From NCBI GenBank assembly GCA_963975425.1, contig CAXBGS010000001.1, positions 992,001 to 1,056,000 of the forward strand: a stretch of 64,000 bases of DNA, read 5' to 3'. This document shows positions 30,101 through 37,654 of this stretch, one piece after another. Positions within the stretch are counted from its first letter, which is position 1. The number at the start of each line of letters is the position of its first letter. Below the pieces are notes generated by a model. It did no database searches. It worked only from the letters and a program-made list of their open reading frames with translations, and was not told where the DNA came from. Position numbers and translations under genes: made by a program. The DNA comes from CAXBGS01 sp963975425. Its GTDB lineage: Bacteria; Planctomycetota; Planctomycetia; Pirellulales; Pirellulaceae.

Positions 30101-30649
30101 TTCGAGCCCATTCCAGACGTCGAGCGCTTTTTCATTCTGTCCGCCACGCTGATAGATTCGTCCGAGCTCGGTAAAAACCGGCAGCGCCTCGTTGCGTACC
30201 GGCCCCCGTTCAATTGATCGCTCCAGAGCTTCGGCTGCCTGGTCGGCTTGACCGACCAACAACAACGCCTTTCCCAGGTAGTAGCTGACCATCGCGTCGT
30301 CCGCCAATAACGGTTCGGCTCGTTTCAGTGCAGCGACGGCGTCAGCATCGCGTCCGCGCTGCATGTGAATCAGTCCCAGCAACATTGATTTCGCACCGGA
30401 GCGATCGTCGTTCGATTCTGATTCGAGCCGATCAACAAGATCGTCAAGCGTGCCGGCCTGAATGTGATGCCCGTAGACCCGGTCGAGTGCCGTTCCGGGG
30501 CGCGGTCGCCGCAGCAGAACCTGCATGAACCGATCCGCGATCTGCTGTTGGCGAACCGCATCAGAACTTTCTTGCCCGCGCGTTTGCTCCGGCGCATTGA
30601 ATAGGCTGCAACAGACTAGCAACAAAGAAAGACGCGTCTTCCACGACAT
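21161..30649 (-). CDS. Giant secreted TPR-repeat protein with DUF1583-type C-terminus
   Basis: 3162 residues from the ATG at 30649, preceded by GGGGAG about 10 nt upstream and beginning with a signal peptide (MSWKTRLSLLLVCCSLF). An upstream ATG at 30724 would add 25 residues but has poor RBS spacing. Residues ~50-1000 are an almost continuous array of tetratricopeptide repeats (GQTEAALQRYEKLAQQ, AEDAIQLYRKAIELAPDQ and similar). More degenerate helical repeats follow to ~2600. The last ~400 residues are beta-rich, with DGIMYANTAKDM and ITVNGKQICRVE elements, and look like the planctomycete DUF1583 region, possibly a lectin-like jelly roll. It probably acts as a large extracytoplasmic scaffold. 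It diverges from the MoxR operon. Confidence 0.85.
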   Translation of the reverse strand: MSWKTRLSLLLVCCSLFNAPEQTRGQESSDAVRQQQIADRFMQVLLRRPRPGTALDRVYGHHIQAGTLDDLVDRLESESNDDRSGAKSMLLGLIHMQRGRDADAVAALKRAEPLLADDAMVSYYLGKALLLVGQADQAAEALERSIERGPVRNEALPVFTELGRIYQRGGQNEKALDVWNGLEKMFPGDTRVGEQIARALAEEGQTEAALQRYEKLAQQSTTSSDFRSVGYQIAAAELKRRLGNHDDATSDLERILDRLRPGSWLHSDVRRRIEAGFLRSGDYTALAEYYAQQAKDNPDDVDTQLRFGRTLAKAGRLVEAGETLQAVAKRAPENVDVRLALVDVYKVSGKVDEAAKQLEKLSQLDPENPDYLMQWGGLLIEGDGGDKDTRHAAAAKVWQQLAEVRQDDPVIIAQVADRLRGIERAEDAIQLYRKAIELAPDQPQYREYLGEYFHRLGRKDDALATWESLAQDDRRDRDSLIRLGEVLTTFGFAEQALDTFAQAAEMDPTFAQRLRYAELLSRAEKFDDALAQLDLAREIVETPEEREQVLRDRIGVYAESGKLDERIEQARQQIAEGDDSVASYRSLALMLDAASRNSEAVEAIVQAIEKMPKDASVLSVAAELYRKGSRYADAVAIYRRLAEIDSRFLSNYLQRIAGLEMQLGQVEQALATGRELIAAQSGNPEPYRFYADLCFRSGRDEEGIETLRRALRAAPRDQESRGALAQALADRFHTDEAIELYWQSAETTDDIGDLKVIVTRLAPLYERKGDFSRLVSRLEQHGRETSDTRSATLLISESQRAISDLGAARQTLEPLLAENPRDTELLQQVVLLSSQADDFETALQYQKQLVALADTPEHRRSMLMLMIQSGQLDEAEAALSRLEGTTDPATMVSMIDRLINQQEHKTAVRMCRAALQKNSDLWEVQTRLAALLVMEQQYDEAIELADTIRSLPISDETRPVSKPAVPRRAMPGSNPTASQTPRFQSSQQTYYFASLFQLGRYANQSYSQRQSSVLSVTSFGKARFAALAIRLAAAAKQGNLDDVIKSMTDQAALEKSTDAEQWWQAYEALAIATMYGPEPTSSTTNSPSANQLQEIGWHLVELDPQEASYFVWMQLAARGQQRSRSAYSGQTAQPPEPLPDDQLDKLVSYVLSQQDGASAPSNYLSYYHRYSRAWLYEELVAAGREAQANEIESSIPTKVESVSDASLALQFFVQRKDSEKINLILEQIRSQLTEWADLADKSKLSELLQLAAAAPSVTNTESYRGTIELMIAGEVLSQESNRYRRNTSTAALGTVSAHVALSSGAYASHEIQIPFSSQLMSSNFSQRFYQAFKFNEDTPGRKIAIKHLQKDSVVFEDHPDRASAERKLRGVLSAFSMWWIGDMDAAYRLIANMSEAFPNDNDLRIERARLAAELKRPREALAALDAINPLDQSVLRTREMAAMNLASQLGEINRVKEAATRLFGMRLDQSMSLALSDQLGRLGMREMAAAVLQRTQRRGGQSPQQILEIANSYQRIGENQAAAEAAFTALRKLNTSSSSNNSYYQRQAVTLLTKAGRLDGLLKQAEQRVKSSPKSMRLRTELAELYTAAGRKDDADRVLQVIAEQRPNDPQTLLATAKKLSSAGKHSEAVDMYLSAFEKHPERIRNDYYEFERAVISAKRIDHAYDAFLAWDLTRLDEYTLGRLANLYRRSNAKPSPSVSKFIRNLLSEGSPNSIAEVMRNMRDMKDFAEGGEVSDVVRRIFASEEVYDPNARFWTAISRSSGGLPNGAFERCLDVIDADEELRADVVALLQTRLDEEPFHPVAAPVLATVNLSTAKRNETVKTIRKLLKQKEMKTHYYLWWQIGQLVSEKKNLKSLAVSIFEHVQKHETSNTSGSSYQYGIGARLADAYSDAGLSEKAREQLLIGYRETDHSRDNQYNPGYGDYQEIRSFLEIGDKLVSVDAPLEAVQIYIKTLSEPEKFARAKRYTGRTNYQDRFRKALDAAISSMAPEHYQKYLKSLIDDESRPDDPTKPRVNLSAIAATEKIDPDQSSIAVMVAATLAKTDAGRKQLMVAYDQLATLSETVPTDWSVAAMQAIISVASKHDAARDDLTKVVALVPSADGENSDTATKGTSTSDILSLYSLAIFALQSDQSDVLSAATRLTEKIASLAQEREQRDIARVLTLAKLNTASATSDPAQLASSLMDMLDATAAPSDPPKVVTQAVADECIKIGESALESGASKVAIEAIKRALGGGPPLRVLQQTGAGSNAFIISQRSTSSSSSDDLSAAAKLESLVQRVNKLVAKLAEKDDTEALLYQALGTVVMPESRKNEVFPHLIRIVGNGATSIDSDGRYHCESISRKLAELATDLGKTTELRNQLDERLKLSGDALAIALIKTQIAVASRDSAEIEQALRTFAKTVGIPFGNSANQVAATSDLDSNAVEAANLLLHAVEPTDVISSLSITDAIEQQLLQMATRDKTLAEHDDLWRRISHRIIESENTDEKTCRRVAENFLDSVRLHYSNYSGSYGADRARMERKNLGNVAVKAGRWALAGEMFTGSGEQLDGLKNHSQPQSLVPFAIQLSDAPIEQQYQLLTKIVFGDDSDSELTDWTSYILYAVPPPELQSVVPRLKKIHDLPIPHPDFSVLSASLLLCHAAAECGKTDELVQRLKPLVKEPGDSVDAMIGLALLTSGDRGAAAKFLPRIRTHLTENAPKLNSTKPIPYTSGFFAARCLSIPDLRELAVKALEKFDIHVRRSRLAYSVTFFASGLALNGGNLAAGATAESPLDHFVAAQLPFRGRPESVSSEFLSMRNNGSVTSVSGADKNILMLKFPVTGDFSFSSRNIQRRAGTFSVAYDGIMYANTAKDMTITTRGQISRGVAAFPHNGYDKAKDLMLGLIGKKGQVTATINGEEVVTDEPTNGMPFLGLVKRGTAICEVTDIKLTGNPVIPRQVNMIDEQMRGWSMQIYGGVLPAFELPIPPSDDVAVIQKQRQDIAARRRELCTWFVENDELLTGDRDAIGAEGEMKHVQYLRPLCDGESIKYEFFYKPEKFEVHPTVGRTALLVRDEGVKLRWLKVEGSQESNDIDPLNEISPVHVLADADDYALIAQDWNKVTLTAVENGVRITVNGKQICRVETSPNEKFGILAEKDRKARIRNMRLTGPWPEKIPDDLMAAKHGNK

Positions 30650-30824
30650 AGCAGACAAGCTCCCCACAGGTTTGGCTTCGATAGCGAGGCGATTGAATCC
30701 GCGAATGTGTGCCCGCAAATTCATCTCGCTTTTGTTAACACAGCGACTCGACCACCCGTTAGCATTAGACCATGTATGACAAGTCGGTCTGTCAGATGCA
30801 ACTCACTAAAGACCAAGCTTTGCA

Positions 30825-31838
30825 ATGAATGACAACGAGCTGGATCAAGATTTTCGTGATCGCTTGAAGGGGTTTCGCGACGATTTCCGTAAGCTGCGCG
30901 AAGAAGTCTCTCGCGTGATTGTGGGACAACGCGAAATCATTGACGGTGTGATGATCGCGATGATCGCTGGTGGACATGTGTTACTCGAAGGCGTCCCCGG
31001 ACTGGGCAAAACGATGTTGGTCCGCACGCTTGCCCAGACTATCGATGCCGATTTTTCTCGAATTCAGTTCACACCCGATCTAATGCCTGCAGATCTGATC
31101 GGCACCAATGTGATGATCGAGACAGATAGCGGAGGCAAAGCGTTCCAGTTTCAACGTGGACCGCTGTTTACCAACATCCTGTTGGCCGACGAGATCAATC
31201 GCGCGACACCCAAGACCCAATCCGCTTTGTTAGAAGCAATGCAGGAACACAGCGTCACGGTCGCCGGGACATCCCATGCCCTGCAAGGCATCTTTTTTGT
31301 CATGGCCACACAAAATCCACTGGAAATGGAAGGAACATATCCATTGCCGGAAGCCCAATTGGATCGCTTCCTTTTCAAGCTGCTGGTCCCTTATCCGAGT
31401 ACTCGCGATATGGAATCGATTATGGACCGCACGACGAGCGTGGAGATTCCGCACGCATCGCCCCAGCTAAGTCGTGATCGAATCATGGAATTGAGTGCGT
31501 TGTCGCGACAAATCCGGATCGCCGACACGGTCCGTCGATACGCTATCGATCTGGTCATGGCAACGCACCCCGATCAGGAAAATGCAACGCCAATGGTCAA
31601 ACAATTTGTTCGCTATGGGAGCAGTCCGCGAGGAGCCCAAGGTCTGATCTTGGCCGCCAAAATCCATGCGGTTCTGGATGATCGATTCCACGTCGCGACC
31701 GATGACATTCGTCAAGTCGCCAAGAACGTGCTGCGTCATCGCATTATGTTGAACTTCGAGGGACAGGCCGAGTCGATTCAAACGGACGAAGTGATCGATG
31801 ACCTGTTGAGTCGTGTCGAATCAATGCAACCGGCTTAA
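30825..31838 (+). CDS. MoxR-family AAA+ ATPase
   Basis: 337 residues from an ATG at 30825. Walker A is GVPGLGKT (56-63) and Walker B is ILLADE (118-123), followed by the MoxR-typical INRATPKTQSALLEAMQE. A TQNPLEMEGTYPLPEAQLDR sensor/helix block and the C-terminal lid are present. MoxR ATPases are chaperones that act on vWA-domain proteins, and the next genes encode exactly such partners (DUF58 and two vWA membrane proteins). It is the first gene of a five-gene plus-strand operon ending at 39133. Length and motifs are complete, so it is probably active. Confidence 0.96.
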   Translation: MNDNELDQDFRDRLKGFRDDFRKLREEVSRVIVGQREIIDGVMIAMIAGGHVLLEGVPGLGKTMLVRTLAQTIDADFSRIQFTPDLMPADLIGTNVMIETDSGGKAFQFQRGPLFTNILLADEINRATPKTQSALLEAMQEHSVTVAGTSHALQGIFFVMATQNPLEMEGTYPLPEAQLDRFLFKLLVPYPSTRDMESIMDRTTSVEIPHASPQLSRDRIMELSALSRQIRIADTVRRYAIDLVMATHPDQENATPMVKQFVRYGSSPRGAQGLILAAKIHAVLDDRFHVATDDIRQVAKNVLRHRIMLNFEGQAESIQTDEVIDDLLSRVESMQPA

Positions 31839-31937
31839 CTGATTAGACAAACATCGCTCTAGACAAACATCGTTTACTGGTTTCTTGACCCATTTGCGAG
31901 CAAGCTCGTGGGTTCAACCGCGAGAGAGGGCTGACCG

Positions 31938-32891
31938 TTGTTTGATTCAAATTTCATCAAACGCCTCGAGTATCTTTCGCTGCTGTCCAAACGTGTCTTC
32001 AAGGGCCAATTACTGGCACAACGTCGGACGAAACAAACCGGAGGCGGTATCGAGTTTGCCGATCACCGCGAGTATCTTCCCGGCGACGATTTGCGTTACC
32101 TCGATTGGAATGTGTATGCACGGCATGGTGATTTGCTGCTGAAACGTTTCCAAGAGGAAGAAGACCTGCACGTCTATGTGCTGCTTGATTGCAGCCACAG
32201 CATGGATGAAGCAGGCCATGTCGAACAAGGCGCTCAGACATCATTGCAGCGAGGAAACCAACGCAGAGCAGCGCAGAACAAGAGCCCACACGCCTTGGTT
32301 ACCAAGTTTAGTTTTGCTCGGCAAATCGCAGCGGCGCTTTCCTATATTGCTCTGGCCGATTTAGACCGTGTCTCGGTACTGGCATACGACAATCAAATAC
32401 GCGGAACAATGCCATTGATGCGGGGCAAAGACAATGTGTTGACGGTGTTACGCTTCTTGGAACGACTGCAGACCAGCGGCGAAACTACCGATCTGGCAAG
32501 CGTCGCAGACGATTTTGCCAGGCGGGCCCCACGGACGGGTCTCGTGTTGGTGATCAGCGATCTGTTCGATCATCACGGATTCCGCACCGGTATCGACGCG
32601 CTGCGACACCGTCAGTTCGAACCACATGTCATTCAGCTTCATACACCTGAGGAAGCCGCCCCAAATTTGCTGGGCGATATTCAGCTAGAAGACGTCGAGT
32701 CGGGACGTTCGGTCAAAGTCACGATCACCGAGCGAAAGCTGAAAGAATATCAACAAATGTTCGCTGACTTTACGGAACAGATTGATCGGTACTGTAAAAC
32801 CTATGGACTTAGCTACACGCGGGCGACCAACGATGTCCCGTTCGATGAAGTCCTGCTGCGAATGATGCGAACCGCAGGAGCGATTGGCTGA
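31938..32891 (+). CDS. DUF58 domain protein (vWA-like)
   Basis: 317 residues from a TTG at 31938, with GAGAGAGGG about 8 nt upstream supporting this start. The DUF58 signature is clear: FADHREYLPGDDLRYLDWNVYAR, then a vWA-like core with an intact MIDAS DCSHS and an LDRVSVLAYD strand. DUF58 proteins are regular partners of MoxR ATPases. Unlike many relatives, it has no N-terminal membrane segments and is likely cytoplasmic or peripheral. It is followed after 3 nt by the BatA-like gene, indicating one transcript. Confidence 0.93.
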   Translation: MFDSNFIKRLEYLSLLSKRVFKGQLLAQRRTKQTGGGIEFADHREYLPGDDLRYLDWNVYARHGDLLLKRFQEEEDLHVYVLLDCSHSMDEAGHVEQGAQTSLQRGNQRRAAQNKSPHALVTKFSFARQIAAALSYIALADLDRVSVLAYDNQIRGTMPLMRGKDNVLTVLRFLERLQTSGETTDLASVADDFARRAPRTGLVLVISDLFDHHGFRTGIDALRHRQFEPHVIQLHTPEEAAPNLLGDIQLEDVESGRSVKVTITERKLKEYQQMFADFTEQIDRYCKTYGLSYTRATNDVPFDEVLLRMMRTAGAIG

Positions 32892-32894
32892 GGA

Positions 32895-34763
32895 ATGAAC
32901 TTCGTATCCCCGGAACGATTCGTTTGGTTGTGGATCGCATTGCCGATCATAATTTTTTATCTGCTAAAGACGCGTCTGCGTCGCCAGCGGGTATCGACGC
33001 TGATGTTCTGGGATCAACTGTTTGATGAGAAACGGCAACGTTCATTACTGCAACGACTGCGGCACTGGTTGAGTCTGCTGTTGCAACTGGCTTTTTTATT
33101 GCTGGTCGTCTTCGCCCTTGTTGACCCTCTTTGGCAAGGCCAACAAGACGCGCGACAACAGATTGTCGTCGTGCTCGATAACTCCGCCAGCATGAATGCC
33201 ATCGAATTCAACGGAAGATCAAGGATCGAAATTGCTCGCGAACACGCCGCAGGTGTCGCCGAGGCGCTTCGTGCCGGCGATGAAATCGCACTCATCACCG
33301 CCGGCAGTGTCGTGCGCGTGGTTGTGGGAATGTCGGATTTCGGCCCCGCCGTGAGAGATGCGGCAGAGGAGGTGATGCCAACGGACGGTCCGACACAAGT
33401 TGAACAAGCCATTCAAACGGCTCGTCGCTTGGCAAGCGATCCCGAACGTCGAAAGATCGTCGTCATCAGCGATTTAGCTTTCGAAACGGCGTCAGCATCA
33501 GGCGAACAAGACGACATCCGTGTCATCCGCGTCGGCCAGTCGCTTGATAACGTCGCGATCACGCGTTTGCAGGTACGTCGATCCTTAGTTGACCCAATCG
33601 GTTACGCCGGTTTGATTGAAGTCGAAAACTTCGGTGAACGCCCGGTTGATTGTCGACTTACCATCGAACTTGGCGACGAATTAGTTGACGTCATTCCCAT
33701 CTCTCTTGAGCCGGATGAGCCGTTTCGACATACGATCTCTCAAGCGTCTGCCGATGGCGGCGTGCTTGTCGCGAGCATCGACGTTGATGATGCGTTGGTT
33801 GTCGATAACGTCGCTCGAGCCATACTGCCAGCACGCGAGCCGATACCAGTCACGTTGGTCGCTGCACGACCCAACCTCTATTTGGAAAGCGTGTTGAATG
33901 CGATCCCGTTGATCGAGCTGACGACGACCGATACGGTTCCCCAATCTTCTCCGGCCAACGGCTTGACCGTGTTGTATCAGACCGATGCGAAAACGTTGCC
34001 AACGGGTTCGGTCATGGTGATAGGTCCTGTCGGTGACAGTGAAGCCTGGCAATTAGGTGAAAAAGTTTCCGAAGCGATCGTTGCAAAACAGAATGCCGAA
34101 TCGCCACTCTTACTGCATGTGCACCTGATGAATCTGGTGATGCCAGACGCTCGATCATTGCAAGTGCCCGACGAAGCAAACATCGTCCTCGAGTCGGCCA
34201 ACGGCGGAACTCTAATGGCGTCCATGATTCGCCCTAAAGGTCGACTGGTCGTCTTATCGACCGACCTCGATGCGGGCGATTTGCCACTGCGCATTGCGTT
34301 TCCCGTGATGATGACCAACACCGTCAATTGGTTTCTCAGCAGCAACGGTGAATTGCAACCCGCACTAGCGACTGGTCAAGTTGCTGAGATGACGTGTACG
34401 GCGGGTCCGCAAGAAGACTGGGCTTGGGTCGACACCGATGGCGCGGTACGGCAAGCCTCTGTCGGTGAGCAAGTCGCATCGATCGGGCCGATCGACCGCG
34501 TCGGTATCGTCTCCCTTGGCCCACGCAAGGCGATCGCCGGTGAACGCGGAGAAGTTGACATCGTTGACAAGCGAGTTCAACAAGTCGCCATCAATTTGTC
34601 TAACCACCAAGAGAGCAATCTTCGACTTGCCAGCGGTGTGACTTCCACTCAAGCCGATTCCGTCGGACTTGGATCTTACAACGTTTGGTTCTACTTGGCT
34701 GCACTGGCACTGGCACTGTGCGCGACCGAATGGTTTCTCTACCAGCGAAGGATTGTCGGATGA
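32895..34763 (+). CDS. BatA-like membrane protein with vWA domain
   Basis: 622 residues. The N-terminus is the BatA type: VSPERFVWLWIALPIIIFYLL is a membrane helix, a basic loop follows, and a second helix spans ~60-78. The vWA domain has its MIDAS at Asp95-Asn-Ser97-Ala-Ser99 (LDNSASM). After a beta-rich region (200-500) a last hydrophobic helix lies near the C-terminus (VWFYLAALALALCATEWFLY). It probably sits in the cytoplasmic membrane with the vWA facing the periplasm or acting with MoxR. Its stop overlaps the next start (ATGA at 34760-34763). Confidence 0.92.
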   Translation: MNFVSPERFVWLWIALPIIIFYLLKTRLRRQRVSTLMFWDQLFDEKRQRSLLQRLRHWLSLLLQLAFLLLVVFALVDPLWQGQQDARQQIVVVLDNSASMNAIEFNGRSRIEIAREHAAGVAEALRAGDEIALITAGSVVRVVVGMSDFGPAVRDAAEEVMPTDGPTQVEQAIQTARRLASDPERRKIVVISDLAFETASASGEQDDIRVIRVGQSLDNVAITRLQVRRSLVDPIGYAGLIEVENFGERPVDCRLTIELGDELVDVIPISLEPDEPFRHTISQASADGGVLVASIDVDDALVVDNVARAILPAREPIPVTLVAARPNLYLESVLNAIPLIELTTTDTVPQSSPANGLTVLYQTDAKTLPTGSVMVIGPVGDSEAWQLGEKVSEAIVAKQNAESPLLLHVHLMNLVMPDARSLQVPDEANIVLESANGGTLMASMIRPKGRLVVLSTDLDAGDLPLRIAFPVMMTNTVNWFLSSNGELQPALATGQVAEMTCTAGPQEDWAWVDTDGAVRQASVGEQVASIGPIDRVGIVSLGPRKAIAGERGEVDIVDKRVQQVAINLSNHQESNLRLASGVTSTQADSVGLGSYNVWFYLAALALALCATEWFLYQRRIVG

Positions 34764-37426
34764 GTGACATCATCGGTTGGGAATGGACGCGGCCATCGGC
34801 GCTGTGGCTGCTGGTGCCGGCAATCCCGTTTCTGCTGTGGTTGCATGTGCGAAGCTTGAGCGATTTTCCAAAGTGGCAGCGTTGGGCCAGCTTGCTACTT
34901 CGCACTTGTGTGGTGACATTGTTGATCCTTTCGCTAAGTGGATGGATCCTGCTGATGGCGACAAAACAGCGAATGCTGATCGTCGCCATCGACCGCAGTG
35001 AAAGTGTTGACACCGAAGCGGTCAAAGCGAGTGACAAGATTGCGAATGAAATCTTGCAGTCGGCCCGCGAACAAGACGCTTTGACGATACGATTCCTGCC
35101 CTTTGATAATAAGCCCGATGAGATCGTCGACACGTGGCCGCCCGGTACAAATGCCCCAGCCAATGCCAACGCGTTGGCGATTTCGAACAGCTCGGCAAAT
35201 TCAACCGACTTAGCGGACTCAGACAACCTGGCGAATTCAAGCGACCTAATGGAACCGGATTCCGATCCGAACATGGGAACCGACATCGCGTCGGCGCTGC
35301 GCACCGCAATCGCGTCGGTCCCGCCCAGTTACGTACCTAAAATTGTCTTGATCAGCGACGGGAATGCGACCAGCGGTGACGCGATTGCCGCCGCAACGAC
35401 GGCTGGGATTCCGATCGACACCGTTTCGTTGCCGGCGCGAGAGGAACCGGAAGTGCAGATCGCCAGTGTCACCGCTCCGGCACAAGTTCGCCAAGGCGAG
35501 CCGTTCTTTGTGGAAGTCGTTGTCAATTCCACGACCGATACCAGCGGCTATTTAGACTTTTACCGAGGCGACATTCGGATCGGCGAAGGCGAAGCGAAGA
35601 AAGTTGATTTGAAGTCCGGCGCGAACCGGTTCCGAATCCGTCAATCCGTCACCGGCCAGCGTCAAGTCACGTTCGCCGCTCGACTGCGCGGATGTGGCGA
35701 TGCCGACACGTTCTTGGACAATAACGAATCATCCGCACTTGTGCGGGCAGTTGGTCGGCCACGCGTATTGCTGGTCGACCCCGATGTCGACCAAACCGAT
35801 TCGCTGCGTTGGGCACTGGATGAACAGCGCATCGATGTCGAAGTGCGACCACCGGTTGGCGTACCACATGATTTAGCCGAACTACAAGGCTTCGAATGTT
35901 TGGTGCTTTCGAACGTTCCCGCTACGGCGATGTCGATCCGGCAGATGGACGTGATCCGTACTTATGTCGAAGACCTTGGCGGCGGGTTGGTGATGCTTGG
36001 CGGCGATCAATCGTTCGGGCTGGGCGGATACTACCGCACCCAGCTGGAAGAAATCCTGCCGGTAAGAAGTAACTTTGAGAAAGAACGCGAAAAACCAAGT
36101 CTAGCGATGGTATTGGTGATCGACAAAAGTGGTTCAATGGGCGGCGAAAAAATCGAACTGGCAAAAGACGCCGCCCGCGCCGCCGTCGAACTGCTGGGCC
36201 CTCGCGATTCGATCGGTGTGATTGCGTTTGATGGCAGCAGCTATTGGGTCAGCGAATTGCGTGGGGCGTCGGACAAGGGATATGTGATCGATCAAATCAG
36301 CACGATCGATGCGGGCGGCGGCACATCCATGTATCCCGCGATGAATGATGCATACGAATCATTAGGCGCAGCATCGGCCAAATTAAAGCACTGTATCTTG
36401 CTGACCGATGGAATTTCGTCACCGGGTGACTTCGAGGGATTGGCCAGCGAGATGGCGGCCAGCCGAATGACGGTCACGACCGTTGCGATGGGGCAGGGTG
36501 CCGATGAGACCCTGCTCGAAGAAATCTCGCGGCTCGGCGGCGGACGTTATTATTTTTGCAATGACCCGCAGTCGGTGCCTCAGGTATTTGCCAAGGAAAC
36601 CGTCGAAGCAAGCAAGTCGGCGATCAACGAACTTCCGTTTCTGCCGCAGTTGGTTCGGCCCACTCAGGTGTTGGAAGGAATTGATCTGGATCTTGCTCCG
36701 CTGCTGTTGGGGTATGTCGTTACGCGTCCCAAACCGACGTGCGAATTTATCTTGGCCAGCGAAAACGGCGATCCTTTGCTGGCGTGGTGGCGTTACGGAT
36801 TAGGGATGACGGTCGCATTTACCAGTGACGCGAAAGCCAGATGGGCATCGGAATGGTTGGCATGGCCGGACTTTGGAACGTTTTGGGCGCAGGTTATCCG
36901 CCACGCGATGCGAAAGAACGATACCCGTGGCGTGTTCGTCGAAATCAAACAACGCGACGGTAACGCCCATATCGTGATGGATTCCGTCGATCAGGCAGGA
37001 CAATTCGTCAATCAGGCCGCGACGACGCTGACGGTGATCAATCCGCAACTGAAAACAGAAAAATTACCGATGCGGCAAACGGCACCGGGACGTTACGAAG
37101 CATCGATCGAAACAGGAAAACGTGGCGCCTACCAAATCGATCTGGCCCAACAGCGAGGCGCCGGAGAAGCGACCCGTCAGTCACGAGGCTTGATCGTCGG
37201 TTACCACGACGAGCTGCGGCTGCACCCGCCCGACACAGAAGCGTTGAAAAAAATTGCGGAATCGACCGGAGGAAACTTCGATCCCTCGGTCGACGAAATG
37301 CTTCGGCCCGATGCACGATCCGCGCGTTTGCCGCTGCCGATGTGGCCCTACTTGCTGATGACGGCGCTGGTGTTATTCGTGTTTGACGTCGCAGTACGTA
37401 GGGTGGATCTCGGGGGAACACGCTAA
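34760..37426 (+). CDS. Membrane protein with two vWA-like domains and a glutamine-amidotransferase-like fold
   Basis: 888 residues from the ATG at 34760, coupled to the preceding gene; the frame is open from 34685 but the overlap fixes the start. Two N-terminal helices (~13-30 and 46-66) precede a first vWA-like domain with DRSES (78-82). A low-complexity Asn/Ser/Asp-rich stretch covers ~132-170. Residues ~335-440 are a class I glutamine amidotransferase-like region (RVLLVDPDVD, then GGGLVMLGGDQSFGLGGYY) without an obvious catalytic Cys. A second vWA with intact MIDAS DKSGS (455-459) follows, and a final membrane helix (WPYLLMTALVLFVFDVAV) closes the protein. The architecture is typical of planctomycete vWA proteins in MoxR operons. 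Confidence 0.92.
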   Translation: MSDIIGWEWTRPSALWLLVPAIPFLLWLHVRSLSDFPKWQRWASLLLRTCVVTLLILSLSGWILLMATKQRMLIVAIDRSESVDTEAVKASDKIANEILQSAREQDALTIRFLPFDNKPDEIVDTWPPGTNAPANANALAISNSSANSTDLADSDNLANSSDLMEPDSDPNMGTDIASALRTAIASVPPSYVPKIVLISDGNATSGDAIAAATTAGIPIDTVSLPAREEPEVQIASVTAPAQVRQGEPFFVEVVVNSTTDTSGYLDFYRGDIRIGEGEAKKVDLKSGANRFRIRQSVTGQRQVTFAARLRGCGDADTFLDNNESSALVRAVGRPRVLLVDPDVDQTDSLRWALDEQRIDVEVRPPVGVPHDLAELQGFECLVLSNVPATAMSIRQMDVIRTYVEDLGGGLVMLGGDQSFGLGGYYRTQLEEILPVRSNFEKEREKPSLAMVLVIDKSGSMGGEKIELAKDAARAAVELLGPRDSIGVIAFDGSSYWVSELRGASDKGYVIDQISTIDAGGGTSMYPAMNDAYESLGAASAKLKHCILLTDGISSPGDFEGLASEMAASRMTVTTVAMGQGADETLLEEISRLGGGRYYFCNDPQSVPQVFAKETVEASKSAINELPFLPQLVRPTQVLEGIDLDLAPLLLGYVVTRPKPTCEFILASENGDPLLAWWRYGLGMTVAFTSDAKARWASEWLAWPDFGTFWAQVIRHAMRKNDTRGVFVEIKQRDGNAHIVMDSVDQAGQFVNQAATTLTVINPQLKTEKLPMRQTAPGRYEASIETGKRGAYQIDLAQQRGAGEATRQSRGLIVGYHDELRLHPPDTEALKKIAESTGGNFDPSVDEMLRPDARSARLPLPMWPYLLMTALVLFVFDVAVRRVDLGGTR

Positions 37427-37654
37427 GACCCGCTAAAAACGACACCTTTCCGACCGGGCGTTCTCCGTTTCAATGCCTTGTCGATCCCGTTCAAATTTCC
37501 ATTCCATTCGGGACATCCCTGGATGAACGCGAACAGAAAACTTGGACGAAACGAAATAATTGCGCTACTGCGCTGCTGTTAAGATTTCCTATACTGATTG
37601 AACTAGCGACGGTGGTACGTTTTCGAAGTTTGCTTGCCGCAAAGGAACATGCTC

